Source: SLRI01 sp964576715 (lineage in GTDB: Bacteria; Pseudomonadota; Alphaproteobacteria; Geminicoccales; Geminicoccaceae). Taken from it: 47,662 nt of DNA. The notes under the pieces were generated by a model. It was not told the origin of the DNA. It ran no database searches and saw nothing but the letters and a program-made list of their open reading frames with translations. Numbering within the stretch: the first letter of the stretch is position 1; each line of letters begins with the position of its first letter. The position numbers and the translations under genes are program-made. The DNA lies in assembly GCA_964576715.1 (NCBI GenBank), contig CAZNWE010000028.1, forward strand, positions 1-47,662, written 5' to 3'. Below are positions 34,263-42,616 of this stretch, piece after piece.

Positions 34263-34385
34263 GGGATGCAGGTCGTCGTCTCGGTCCACGGCCGGACCGG
34301 GCTGATGGCCGACATCCGAGTTGGGGGTCGGCGGGCCACCCCACTCGGCGGGGCCCGACCAGCCGGCCGCAATGGTGACGCCGCC
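34263..34385 (+). pseudogene. Remnant 3' end of a YSC84-type lipoprotein gene
   Basis: Translation of 34266-34361 gives MQVVVSVHGRTGLMADIRV then GGRRATPLGGA, which aligns with the C-terminus of the intact downstream lipoprotein (PVVVFVYGQAGLMAGIQV then EGQRITPLGEA). The DNA similarity continues past the stop: the functional copy has GCCTGACCAGCCGC and the remnant GCCCGACCAGCCGG, so the stop codon has mutated to CGA. The 5' three quarters of the gene is missing. This is best explained by an old partial duplication. Confidence 0.75.
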
Positions 34386-34906
34386 GCCGAAGCGGCCGCC
34401 GTCAGTAACCCCGACATGGCCGAGATGGCTGCCGGTGCGCCGGGCGCACGCCACCCTGGCGACGACCGTGGACCGGGTCGGCGATGGGTATGACCCACCC
34501 GTCGCCGGCGTTTTTCGTCCATCACCGCGTATGCCGCTTTCAGGGCGTGGGCGGCGGCCGCCTCATCGTGCTCCACGAGTCGCCGCTGTACCGTACCCTG
34601 GCCGGCCGCGCTGTCGCTCGCCATCCCCGCATTGTCGCGGGCCCCGCCGGGCGCCGGTTTTCCATCATCGCGTCCGGGGTGAACGACCCGGTCGGCGCGA
34701 CCGCCGTCGACGGTTCAGCCGCACTTCGAGAGCGGTTGCCGGTGACGACGCTCGGCGCTCCGGTTGGCGACGAATACGCCCGCGCCGAAGCTGGGCAGGA
34801 TGCGACGGAACTGGCTCCTGTCCGCCGCCCTGTCGTCGTGCTAGAGGCCCCCACGAAAAAGCTCTGGCTGCCATGGGGGCGGCGGATCGCGACGAGGAAA
34901 CGATCA

Positions 34907-35464
34907 ATGATCGACAGGCGTTTGGTGCTCGGCACGCTTTCGGCGACGCTGGTGGCGGCTGGTCTCGGCGGCTGCACGACCACGGCGGAGCAGCGCCTGA
35001 GCCGCGAGGAGGCTGCGCGGGCGTCGCTCAACGAGCTTTATCGCACCGTGCCGGCGGCGCGCAGCCTCGGCGAGGGATCGGCGGCGGTGCTGGTCTTCCC
35101 GACCATCGTCCGCGGCGGCTTGATGATCGGCGGGCAGCTCGGTGACGGGGTGATGTTCGAGAACGGTGAGGCGGTCGGCTTCTATCGCGTCGCCGGCGGC
35201 TCGTTCGGCCTGCAGGCCGGGGCGCAGAGCTTCGCCCAGGCCTATTTCTTCACTACCGAGGAGGCCTTGCAGACCTTTCGCGACATGGCCGGCTGGGAGG
35301 TGGGGGCAGGGGTCAGCGTCGCCGTCGCCACGGTCGGCGCGGCCGGCCAGATCAACACCTCGACGCTGCAGGCCCCGGTCGTCGTCTTCGTCTACGGCCA
35401 AGCCGGGCTGATGGCCGGCATCCAGGTCGAGGGCCAGCGGATCACCCCGCTCGGCGAAGCCTGA
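34907..35464 (+). CDS. YSC84/Ysc84-actin-binding-domain-like lipoprotein
   Basis: A 185-residue exported lipoprotein with signal and lipobox LVAAGLGGC (Cys about 23). The mature part has the bacterial YSC84-type domain: AAVLVFPTIVRGGLMIGGQ, GVMFENGEAVGFYRVAGGS, GLQAGAQSF, and a C-terminal VVVFVYGQAGLMAGIQVEGQ. Bacterial members are secreted or outer-membrane lipid-binding proteins of unclear role. GAGGAAA lies 6 nt before the ATG at 34907. The frame is open upstream for over 400 nt, but no features lie there. Confidence 0.87.
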   Translation: MIDRRLVLGTLSATLVAAGLGGCTTTAEQRLSREEAARASLNELYRTVPAARSLGEGSAAVLVFPTIVRGGLMIGGQLGDGVMFENGEAVGFYRVAGGSFGLQAGAQSFAQAYFFTTEEALQTFRDMAGWEVGAGVSVAVATVGAAGQINTSTLQAPVVVFVYGQAGLMAGIQVEGQRITPLGEA

Positions 35465-35774
35465 CCAGCCGCGATCGTGCCGCGGCTTCACTGATCGGTC
35501 TGGCGCTCGCCGGCGAAGCGAACCGAGCCGTCGCCAAACAAGGCTCAGCAACAATCCGCGCGGGCGTCGGCAATGGACGATGGCGTTCACGGCGAGGCCA
35601 CCAGGCGCCGGGCAATCCACCTGATCCACAGCGCGATCTTGGCCCGGCTTGCCGGTGGCGGACCGGCGACGCTTGCCGGACGACACAGCGCCTTTTGACC
35701 TGAGTCAACGTAAAGCTGCCGGAACTGCGACAGAACGGCGATGGGCCATGAGCCGAGCAGCCGGGGGAGCTTGC
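35465..35774. other. Promoter region of the molybdoenzyme operon
   Basis: A 310-bp non-coding stretch. Its main feature is the FNR/FixK-type palindrome at 35695-35708, described separately. The first part continues the sequence shared with the decayed copy near 34360-34385. No gene is seen. Confidence 0.5.
35695..35708. promoter_or_regulatory. FNR/FixK/DNR-type binding site
   Basis: The sequence TTGACCTGAGTCAA is a perfect inverted repeat TTGAC-N4-GTCAA, which fits the TTGAY-N4-RTCAA consensus of FNR/CRP-family regulators such as FnrN, FixK, NnrR and DNR. It lies 66 nt before the ATG of the molybdoenzyme subunit, as expected for an activator site. Expression under low oxygen or nitric oxide is inferred. 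Confidence 0.8.
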
Positions 35775-38345
35775 ATGTCTTGGCAAAAGGAGACGACCAG
35801 GGTCAGCCGCCGGGCAGCCTTGGCCGGTGGGGCAGGGCTGGGGGCGCTGATGTCGCTGCAGCTCCGCTCCGTGGGCAATACCCTGCTGGCGCCAGCCCTG
35901 GCGCACGATGCCGTGCCGCTGCCCGGCAGCGGCGTGTGGCGGCCGACGGTCTGCGCCGGCTGCACCACCTTCTGTGCCAAGCAGATCTACGTCCAGGACG
36001 GCCGGGTGCTGAACATCCGCGGCAACGAGCACTCCAAGACCACCGGCACCTCGGGCTGCGTGCGCCAGTTTCTGTCGCTGGGCGAGGTCTACGACCCGGA
36101 CCGGGTCAAGACCCCGCTCAAGCGGACCAACCCGGAAAAGGGCCGCGACCAGGACCCGGGTTTCGTGCCGATCGGCTGGGACGAGGCCATCGACATGCTG
36201 GCCGACCGGTTGATTACGCTCCGCCAGAGGGGCGAGCCGTACAAGTTCATGACGCTGCAGGGCCGCTACTCGCGGCTCGCCGAGATCCTGATGAACCGCG
36301 TGCCGGCGATCATCGGCTCGCCCAATGCGATCAGCCACAGCTCGATCTGTGCCGAGGCCGACAATTTCGGGCCCTACTACATGGAGGGCAACTGGGGCTA
36401 TCGGCAGTACGATCTCGAGAACACCCGCTACCAGATCTGCTTCGGCACCGATCCGATCTCGGTCAACCGGCAAGTGTCGTTCGCGACCAAGGTCTGGGGC
36501 CAGGCACTCGACCGGGGCGGGGTCGCGGTGGTCGATCCGCGCTTCTCGGCCACCGCTGCCAAGGCCGACGAATGGCTGCCGATCAAGCCCGGCACCGACA
36601 GCGCCCTGGCCCTCGCCTTAGCACACGTGCTGCTCACCGAGGGGCGCTGGCATCGGCCGTTCGTCGGCGACTTCACCGACGGCGAGAACCGCTTCTTCGC
36701 TGGCGAGACGGTCGACGAAGCCTCGTTCGAGGACCGGCACAGCCATGGCCTGGTCAGCTGGTGGAACCTCGAGCTCAAGGACCGCACCCCCGCCTGGGCG
36801 GCATCGCTCACCGAGCTTTCCGAAGCGCAGATCCGCCGCGTGGCGCTGAAGCTCGCCGACGCCGCACCGCACGTCGCCGTCTGGACGTCGCGCGGCATCG
36901 ATATGACCCGGCGGGGATGCTATGCCTCGATGTGCGCGCACGCGCTTTCCGGTCTCTTGGGGACCGCGGACAACGAGGGTGGCACGCTGCGCTACAATAA
37001 GGTGCCGCGGCAGTCGGCACCGGCGGTCGACGCCTATCAGGACGAGATCGCCGAGGCCGGCGTGACGATGGAGAAGATCGACCGGCGCGGCCGGCTCGAG
37101 CTGCCGGCCTTGAAGGAGGGCAAGTCGGGGGGCGGGGTCGTCTCCAACCAGCCCGCCGATTCGATCCTCGAGGGCGACCCCTACGACATCGAGGTGCTGC
37201 TCGCCTACTGGTCGAACTTCGCCTTCTCCTGCCCCAATCCCGAGCGCTGGGAGCGGGCGATGGCCAAGGTGCCGTTCGTGGCGCACGTGACCACCAACAT
37301 CAGCGAGATCAGCTGGTTCGCCGACCTCATCCTGCCGGCCCCCCACCACATGTACGAGCGGTGGGGCCTGAGCGACAGCGCCGGCAACGGCTACGGCCAC
37401 ATGGGCCTGCAGACACCGATGATCGAGCCCTTGAACGGTGGCGTCATGGACGAGACCGGCATTCCTTGGTTGCTCGGCGAGGCCCTGGCGAAGAAGGGCT
37501 TCACCGCCCTTGCCGACTATCTCCGCACCGAGTTCAAGGACCCGGAAACGGGTGCCGAGCCGACCGATGCGACGGAGTTCGGCCTCTTTGCGGTCAAGCG
37601 GGCCTCCCAGCCACTCTGGGATCCGGCCCAGCACAAGAGCGGCGACCGGTTCGACGGCTGGCAGCAGTTCGCGGAGGTCGGCGTCTGGAACAGCGACAAG
37701 TTCGCCTTCCGCTCGACCTGGGGCGAGATGGGAACGAAGACCGGGACGTTCGAGTTCTACAGCGAGACGCTGAAGGCAGCGCTCACCGCCCATGCCGAGA
37801 AACACGGCGTGACGATCGATCGGGTGCTCGAGGTCTGCAACTACGACGCCAGGGGCGAGCGCGCCTTCGTCCCGCACTGGGAGGAGCCCTACCGCTACGG
37901 CAGCGAGGAAGCGTATCCCCTGCTCTTCGTCGACCACAAATCGCGCCTCGCGCGCGAGGGCCGGAGCAGCAACACCATCTGGTTCCAGGCCAACAAGGAC
38001 ATCGACATGGGCGAGCGCAAATGGGCGGACGTCGCCAAGCTCAACCCCATCGACGCCGAGCGCTTCGGCATCCGTGACGGCGATCGCATCCGCCTGACCA
38101 CCGTGGCCGGCTCGATCACCTGCGAGGCCGCACTCTGGGAGGGGGCTCGACCCGGCACGATCATCAAGTCGTTCGGCCAGGGTCACTGGGCCTACGGCCG
38201 CAACTCGGCCGAGGTTTTCGGCCGCACCGCCCGCGGCGGCAACAACAACGACCTGATGCCGCTCGACTACGATCGCCTGTCCGGCGCCTCGGTCTATTAC
38301 GGCCAGATCGGGGTCAGGGTCGAGAAGGCGGGAGAGCCGGCATGA
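35775..38345 (+). CDS. Tat-exported molybdopterin oxidoreductase, catalytic subunit
   Basis: An 856-residue DMSO-reductase-family enzyme with a twin-arginine signal (SRRAALAGGAGLGALMSL, residues 11-28). A [4Fe-4S] site is given by Cys 60, 63, 67 and 95. The Mo ligand is probably Cys in ISHSSICAEAD (about 192), as in polysulfide, thiosulfate, arsenate and tetrathionate reductases. The C-terminal molybdopterin-binding domain is present (WADVAKLNPIDAERFGIRDG). GGGGGAG precedes the ATG. With the FeS and NrfD-like subunits it forms a periplasm-facing CISM-type complex. Substrate not determined by sequence; sulfur or arsenic compounds are candidates. Confidence 0.9.
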   Translation: MSWQKETTRVSRRAALAGGAGLGALMSLQLRSVGNTLLAPALAHDAVPLPGSGVWRPTVCAGCTTFCAKQIYVQDGRVLNIRGNEHSKTTGTSGCVRQFLSLGEVYDPDRVKTPLKRTNPEKGRDQDPGFVPIGWDEAIDMLADRLITLRQRGEPYKFMTLQGRYSRLAEILMNRVPAIIGSPNAISHSSICAEADNFGPYYMEGNWGYRQYDLENTRYQICFGTDPISVNRQVSFATKVWGQALDRGGVAVVDPRFSATAAKADEWLPIKPGTDSALALALAHVLLTEGRWHRPFVGDFTDGENRFFAGETVDEASFEDRHSHGLVSWWNLELKDRTPAWAASLTELSEAQIRRVALKLADAAPHVAVWTSRGIDMTRRGCYASMCAHALSGLLGTADNEGGTLRYNKVPRQSAPAVDAYQDEIAEAGVTMEKIDRRGRLELPALKEGKSGGGVVSNQPADSILEGDPYDIEVLLAYWSNFAFSCPNPERWERAMAKVPFVAHVTTNISEISWFADLILPAPHHMYERWGLSDSAGNGYGHMGLQTPMIEPLNGGVMDETGIPWLLGEALAKKGFTALADYLRTEFKDPETGAEPTDATEFGLFAVKRASQPLWDPAQHKSGDRFDGWQQFAEVGVWNSDKFAFRSTWGEMGTKTGTFEFYSETLKAALTAHAEKHGVTIDRVLEVCNYDARGERAFVPHWEEPYRYGSEEAYPLLFVDHKSRLAREGRSSNTIWFQANKDIDMGERKWADVAKLNPIDAERFGIRDGDRIRLTTVAGSITCEAALWEGARPGTIIKSFGQGHWAYGRNSAEVFGRTARGGNNNDLMPLDYDRLSGASVYYGQIGVRVEKAGEPA

Positions 38346-39046
38346 AGTACGGCATGGTCATCGACCAGCAGCTCTGCGTCGGCTGTGGCGGCTGCACGCT
38401 CGCCTGCAAGGCCGAGAACAACACGCCGGGCGACATCAATTGGTGTGACAAGATCACCCGCACCACGGGCAAGTTCCCGGACGTGAAATTCGAGTACATC
38501 TCGACGATGTGCAATCATTGCGACAACGCGCCCTGCGTCAAGGCCTGCCCGACCCAGGCGATGCACAAGGACGAGAATGGCCTGACCCTGCACGACCCGA
38601 AAAAATGCATCGGCTGCAAGGCCTGCATCATCAATTGTCCCTATGGCGTCATCAGCTTCAACTGGGAGCAGCCGCACGAGGCCTGGCGCGACGACGAGGC
38701 GCTGGTCGACGGCGGCACGTACTCGCCGCTGAGCCTGCTCGAGCTGGTGGGCGGCGAGGGCTCGCCACACGCGAACCCCGAGCGCGCCCAGACCTATCCG
38801 GTGATGCGCTCGTCCGGCACGGTCGAGAAGTGCACCTTCTGCGACCACCGGCTGAAGCAGGGCCTGGAGCCGGCCTGCGTCGAGGCCTGCCCGTCCCGGG
38901 CGCGCATCGTGGGCGACCTCGACGACCCGGCGAGCGAGGTCAACCGGCTGATCGCCGAGCACGGCGGCAAGGGCCTGCGCGAGGAACTCGGGACCAGGCC
39001 CAGGGTCATCTACATCCGCCAGTATGCGCCAGAGCGCGTGGCCTGA
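38342..39046 (+). CDS. Four-cluster ferredoxin-like electron-transfer subunit
   Basis: A 234-residue iron-sulfur subunit of the DmsB/PsrB/TtrB family. The cysteine groups CVGCGGCTLAC, CNHCDNAPCVKACP, CIGCKACIINCP and CTFCDHRL..CVEACP support four [4Fe-4S] clusters. It passes electrons between the Mo subunit and the NrfD-like membrane subunit. No signal peptide is present; it is presumably co-exported with the Tat-bearing subunit. Coupled by ATGA to the catalytic gene. Confidence 0.93.
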   Translation: MKYGMVIDQQLCVGCGGCTLACKAENNTPGDINWCDKITRTTGKFPDVKFEYISTMCNHCDNAPCVKACPTQAMHKDENGLTLHDPKKCIGCKACIINCPYGVISFNWEQPHEAWRDDEALVDGGTYSPLSLLELVGGEGSPHANPERAQTYPVMRSSGTVEKCTFCDHRLKQGLEPACVEACPSRARIVGDLDDPASEVNRLIAEHGGKGLREELGTRPRVIYIRQYAPERVA

Positions 39047-39057
39047 GGGGAGCCGTC

Positions 39058-40104
39058 ATGCCTATCGACGTCCGTGATTTCGTGACCCCGGCCTGGCTCT
39101 TGATCGGCCTCGGCCTGGTCTTGGGCGGTGGGGTCGGCCTCTACGAGGTCTTCGCGGGCCATCTCTTTGCCACCAACGACGCCATGGTCTGGACCCTGCC
39201 GCTGGTCACCTATGTGTTCCTGGCCCTGACCAGCACCGGCGTGTCGCTGATTCTGGCTTACGGGCTGATCAGCCGAACGCCGGTCATCGTGGCGCAGACG
39301 CGCACCCTCCTGATCATCGCGATCGGCCTGTTGTTCGGCGCCTTCACCGCGCTCGCGACCGAACTCGGCTCGCTCCTCAACATGATCTGGCTGTTGCTCT
39401 CGCCCAACACCAGCTCGCCGATCTGGTGGATGGGCACGCTCTACGCGATCGAGCTCGTGCTGCTGCTCGGCAAGCTGGCCTTGGACCTGGCCGGCCGGCA
39501 CGGCCGCTTCGACGAACCCCTCGCCTGGGCGACCCTGATCGTCGCCGGGGCCGCCGCCACCACCATCGGCGCCGTCTTCGGCACGGTCGACGGGCGCGCC
39601 GACTTCCGCGGTGCCTTCTCGTCCGTGATGACCCTGATCTCGGCCCTGGTCGGCGGCAGTGCGATGCTCGTGCTGTTGCGGCCGGAAGCGGCGCTGAGCG
39701 AGGCCGCCGGCAAGTTCCTGCGTATCGTGACCATACTCTTTGCCGTGCTGCTGGCCGCCCGCTACACCGAGGAACTGCTCAGCAGCACCACCGGCCTGGT
39801 CGGCTGGGCCAGCATTTGGATGCCTGCCCTCTTCCTCGTGGTCGCCGTCGGCATGGACCATGCACCGCGGTCGCTCGCCGCGCTGGCGCTGATTGGCACG
39901 CTCGGGGTGCACTACAGCTTCATCATCACCGGCCAGCTGGTCTCGCTCGGGCCGAAAGCCAGCTGGTTCGGGGCGATGCAGCAATTCCGGCCGAACCTCG
40001 CCGAACTCTTGATCCTGGTGCTCGGCATCGCGGTGGCCGCAGCGCTGATCAAGCTCGGCCGGCAGCTTCTGATCGACCGTCGCGGGGGCGTGGCCGAACC
40101 CTGA
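39058..40104 (+). CDS. NrfD/PsrC-like membrane subunit
   Basis: A 348-residue integral membrane protein with eight to nine hydrophobic segments, typical of the NrfD/PsrC family that exchanges electrons with quinone at the outer face. VWTLPLVTYVFLALTSTGVSL, LLNMIWLLLSPNTSSPIWWMG and the later AARYTEELL fit the family. GAGGGGAG precedes the ATG at 39058. Completes the A-B-C operon. Confidence 0.9.
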   Translation: MPIDVRDFVTPAWLLIGLGLVLGGGVGLYEVFAGHLFATNDAMVWTLPLVTYVFLALTSTGVSLILAYGLISRTPVIVAQTRTLLIIAIGLLFGAFTALATELGSLLNMIWLLLSPNTSSPIWWMGTLYAIELVLLLGKLALDLAGRHGRFDEPLAWATLIVAGAAATTIGAVFGTVDGRADFRGAFSSVMTLISALVGGSAMLVLLRPEAALSEAAGKFLRIVTILFAVLLAARYTEELLSSTTGLVGWASIWMPALFLVVAVGMDHAPRSLAALALIGTLGVHYSFIITGQLVSLGPKASWFGAMQQFRPNLAELLILVLGIAVAAALIKLGRQLLIDRRGGVAEP

Positions 40105-40127
40105 CCGGCGCCCCGGCATAGGCCGGT
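40104..40127 (+). terminator. Weak hairpin between convergent genes
   Basis: ACCGGC (40104-40109) and GCCGGT (40122-40127) can pair across a 12-nt loop just after the NrfD-like stop, with CTTC following. The T-run is short, so this is only a possible terminator. Confidence 0.3.
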
Positions 40128-40153
40128 CTTCACTGGGATCACGGGCCGCTGCC

Positions 40154-42556
40154 TCAGGCGGCAGCGGCGGCGCGCTCGGCCGGCAGCGTCGTCTGCCAGG
40201 CGAGACCCGGGCGGTAGCGGGCGGCGATCCGGCCGTTCTCGAGGGCCAGAAGGTGCAGCCAGCCATGGTCGAAGAGCGCGCGCACCGCGTCGTGCTTGGC
40301 CAGGATGTCGAGGATGGCCTCGGGTGGGGCCTCGATCAGCACAGTGAGGCGGAGCGGCTCGTGGACCAGCTGCGTGCCGTCATGGACCGTCTGCCAGGGC
40401 AGCCCCGGGCGCAGCTGCCCGCCATTGCCCTCGACCACGCCGATGCCGCCGACCACGTTGTGGATCAGCTTGTTGCCGCCGCCGAAGACCTCGGGCGCCA
40501 CCGCCGAGCCGTAATATTGCAGGCTGATCCAGCTGGCGACGACCACCGGGGCGGTGATGATCAGCTCGAGCGTGCCGAAGCCTTGATCGGCGCGCCAGTC
40601 GTAGGAATGCAGGAACGTCCGGCCGCCCAGATCGAGGTCCCGCGTCACGCCGCGCGGGGCGGCGACGAAGGCGGCACAGCCGGCAAGACCCCATTCCGGG
40701 CGGATCTCCGCCCAGTTGCGCGCCCGCTCGGCGATCGATTGCGGGCTGGCCCCGGGTAGCTTCAGTGCTCGCTCGGTGCGGGCACTGACGCCGGCTGCGG
40801 CGAGCCACTGCTTCGCCCGCTTGATGTCCGGCGCGTGCCCGGGCGCCGGGACATCCTCGAACAGTGTCACCGAGTCGGTCGTGGTGTCGTGCAGCCCCGC
40901 CACGAAATGGGTGTCGGCCGGCAGGTCGATGCCCAAAGCCGGCAGGCCAACGCGGGTCTCCGGATCGTTCAGGAGCTGGGCCAGGAGCCGGGCCGAGACC
41001 TCGCCCGTGTAGCCGGCGCAGGCACCGCAGTGATAGGCGCTCTCGTGCGGGTTGTTGCGGACGCTGGCGCCGTGGCCGAGCAGCAGCACCAGCCGGGCGT
41101 GCCCCTCGGTCAGCGACATGGCCTTCAACACGGCGGCTGCCGTCGCGGCCTTGGCCTCGGCCGCTAGTGCGGGGTCGAACCGCGGCGTCGGTTCGCGGCG
41201 GCTCGTCGCGGACTCCAGTCCCAGGGCGTCGCGCAGCAGCTTGCCGCCGTAGAGCGGTCCGACCGCCTCGACGAAGGCGAAGGACGAGACGGCGGCCTGG
41301 CGGAAACGGCCCCAGGCTCGGGCGGTGCGGGCACCGATCCGGGCCGCGGCTTCGGCCTTCGCTTCCAGGTGGCTGGTCGTGCTGAGACCGGGGGTCAAGA
41401 GAACGGGCAACAGCGGTTCGACCAGGTCTGAGCCGTGTCGGCAGTGCGCCACCGGCAGACCGAAGAAGCCGGCAAAGCCGATCGTCTCGATCGCCCGGTC
41501 CTGGGCTTCGAGTGCGCGGCGAAACACTTCCGAGCGCACGTCGATGCAGAAGGCAGCCTGCAGCACCGGTCGGCTGGCGTCGGCGCTCGGCGTGGCGGCG
41601 GTGGCGGACAGCTCTGCAGCGAGGCGCCGCTGATGCGCACGCTCGGCCGCCTCCTGGAGGATCGCGTCGATCACCTGATCGGCCGTCGCCACCGGCGGCT
41701 CGGCATGCGCCGCCACGGTCGCCTGCCAATCGCCGCCGACCGCCGCTTCGGCATGGCCGAGCAACGCCTCTTCCCAGACCAGCCGGATCGCCAAAAGGTC
41801 GGTCAGGGTCGCCTCGGTCTTGCCCTCGAGTTCGGCCTGCCAGAGCAGCCAGCGGGCGTGCTGCGCCCAGCCGCCGAGATCCATGAACAGCCGGTGAAAC
41901 GCCGTCTCGGCGGCTTCCGGCGTCAGGCCGAGCGCATCCGCAGCCCGGACGATGGCCCGTTCGGGCGTATCCGGGCAGGCCGCGACATGCGCGCTGAAGC
42001 CGCTGAGACCGGCGAGTTCGGGCGTCAGATCGTGCACCGCCCAGGCCCGCCAGGCGGCGAACGCCCGTTGCCCCGGCGCCGGGGTCCAGAGTGCCTGGCC
42101 ACGATCGAAGTGGCCGGCGGCCCAGAGCCCGAACGTGTTGGTGATGACTTCCGGCCAGTCGGTGCCGGTGGCGGCGGCGGCGAGATCGGCCACGGTCGGC
42201 AAGGCAGCAGGGGCAGCACCGGCGCTGCCGAGGGCGGCCCTCAGTGCGGCGACGTCGGCCGGCTTGTCGGGGGCGCTGCTGGCGCCGAGGGCAAGGGCGA
42301 GATCGGCGTCGTCGATCCGGCCCGCGGCGATCGCTGCGGCATAGGCGGAGCGCTCGCGGGTGACCCGCACGCCGGCGACCCGGGCGAGCCGGGCGGCGGT
42401 CGCGGCGAGGTCGGTCTCGCTTTGGCCGAGAAAGGGGTTGACGGCGACGGTGGCATCGAGCGGGAAGGCAGGCGGTACCGCACGGCCGGCGGCCTCGGCA
42501 GCCTCGAGGATAGCCGTCACTCGGGTGGGGGCGATCTCTGGTTGCATCAGGAACAC
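40154..42556 (-). CDS. dabA: DabA, inorganic carbon accumulation subunit (DUF2309)
   Basis: An 800-residue protein of the DUF2309/UPF0753 family, now known as DabA. With the membrane partner DabB it acts as an energy-coupled, carbonic-anhydrase-like bicarbonate accumulation complex. The zinc-site motifs are present: AAFCIDVRSEVFRRALE (Cys and Asp near 336-338) and LGHGASVRNNPHESAYHCGACAG (His and Cys near 495-510). The GTG start at 42556 has GGAG 7 nt upstream; an ATG three codons in is possible. It lies 60 nt downstream of dabB. Confidence 0.93.
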   Translation of the reverse strand: MFLMQPEIAPTRVTAILEAAEAAGRAVPPAFPLDATVAVNPFLGQSETDLAATAARLARVAGVRVTRERSAYAAAIAAGRIDDADLALALGASSAPDKPADVAALRAALGSAGAAPAALPTVADLAAAATGTDWPEVITNTFGLWAAGHFDRGQALWTPAPGQRAFAAWRAWAVHDLTPELAGLSGFSAHVAACPDTPERAIVRAADALGLTPEAAETAFHRLFMDLGGWAQHARWLLWQAELEGKTEATLTDLLAIRLVWEEALLGHAEAAVGGDWQATVAAHAEPPVATADQVIDAILQEAAERAHQRRLAAELSATAATPSADASRPVLQAAFCIDVRSEVFRRALEAQDRAIETIGFAGFFGLPVAHCRHGSDLVEPLLPVLLTPGLSTTSHLEAKAEAAARIGARTARAWGRFRQAAVSSFAFVEAVGPLYGGKLLRDALGLESATSRREPTPRFDPALAAEAKAATAAAVLKAMSLTEGHARLVLLLGHGASVRNNPHESAYHCGACAGYTGEVSARLLAQLLNDPETRVGLPALGIDLPADTHFVAGLHDTTTDSVTLFEDVPAPGHAPDIKRAKQWLAAAGVSARTERALKLPGASPQSIAERARNWAEIRPEWGLAGCAAFVAAPRGVTRDLDLGGRTFLHSYDWRADQGFGTLELIITAPVVVASWISLQYYGSAVAPEVFGGGNKLIHNVVGGIGVVEGNGGQLRPGLPWQTVHDGTQLVHEPLRLTVLIEAPPEAILDILAKHDAVRALFDHGWLHLLALENGRIAARYRPGLAWQTTLPAERAAAAA

Positions 42557-42616
42557 GGGAAGACTCCGTCTGTCAGGGACTCGATGGGCAACAGCCCACG
42601 CGGCGGGCGGGCGCGG

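Larger units (their letters stand above)
33856..34906. other. Kilobase without intact genes, partly decayed
   Basis: No intact gene could be supported on either strand. The stretch holds a 17-bp tandem repeat (34042-34092) and a remnant of a YSC84-type gene (34263-34385). Between 34390 and 34870 several frames are open but show no motif, no signal peptide and no ribosome site. I read this as decayed coding DNA upstream of the intact lipoprotein gene. The promoter of that gene should lie at the right edge. Confidence 0.5.

Noticed and set aside
33995..34624. Minus-strand frame in the gene-free stretch
   Set aside because: Composition is Arg/Pro/Ala-rich and it runs antisense to the lipoprotein remnant; no start signal.
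34484..34906. Possible N-terminal extension of the YSC84 lipoprotein
   Set aside because: The lipobox signal begins at the ATG 34907, which has its own ribosome site; an extension would bury the signal peptide.
36618..38186. Minus-strand frame opposite the molybdoenzyme
   Set aside because: Antisense shadow of a gene with complete cofactor motifs.
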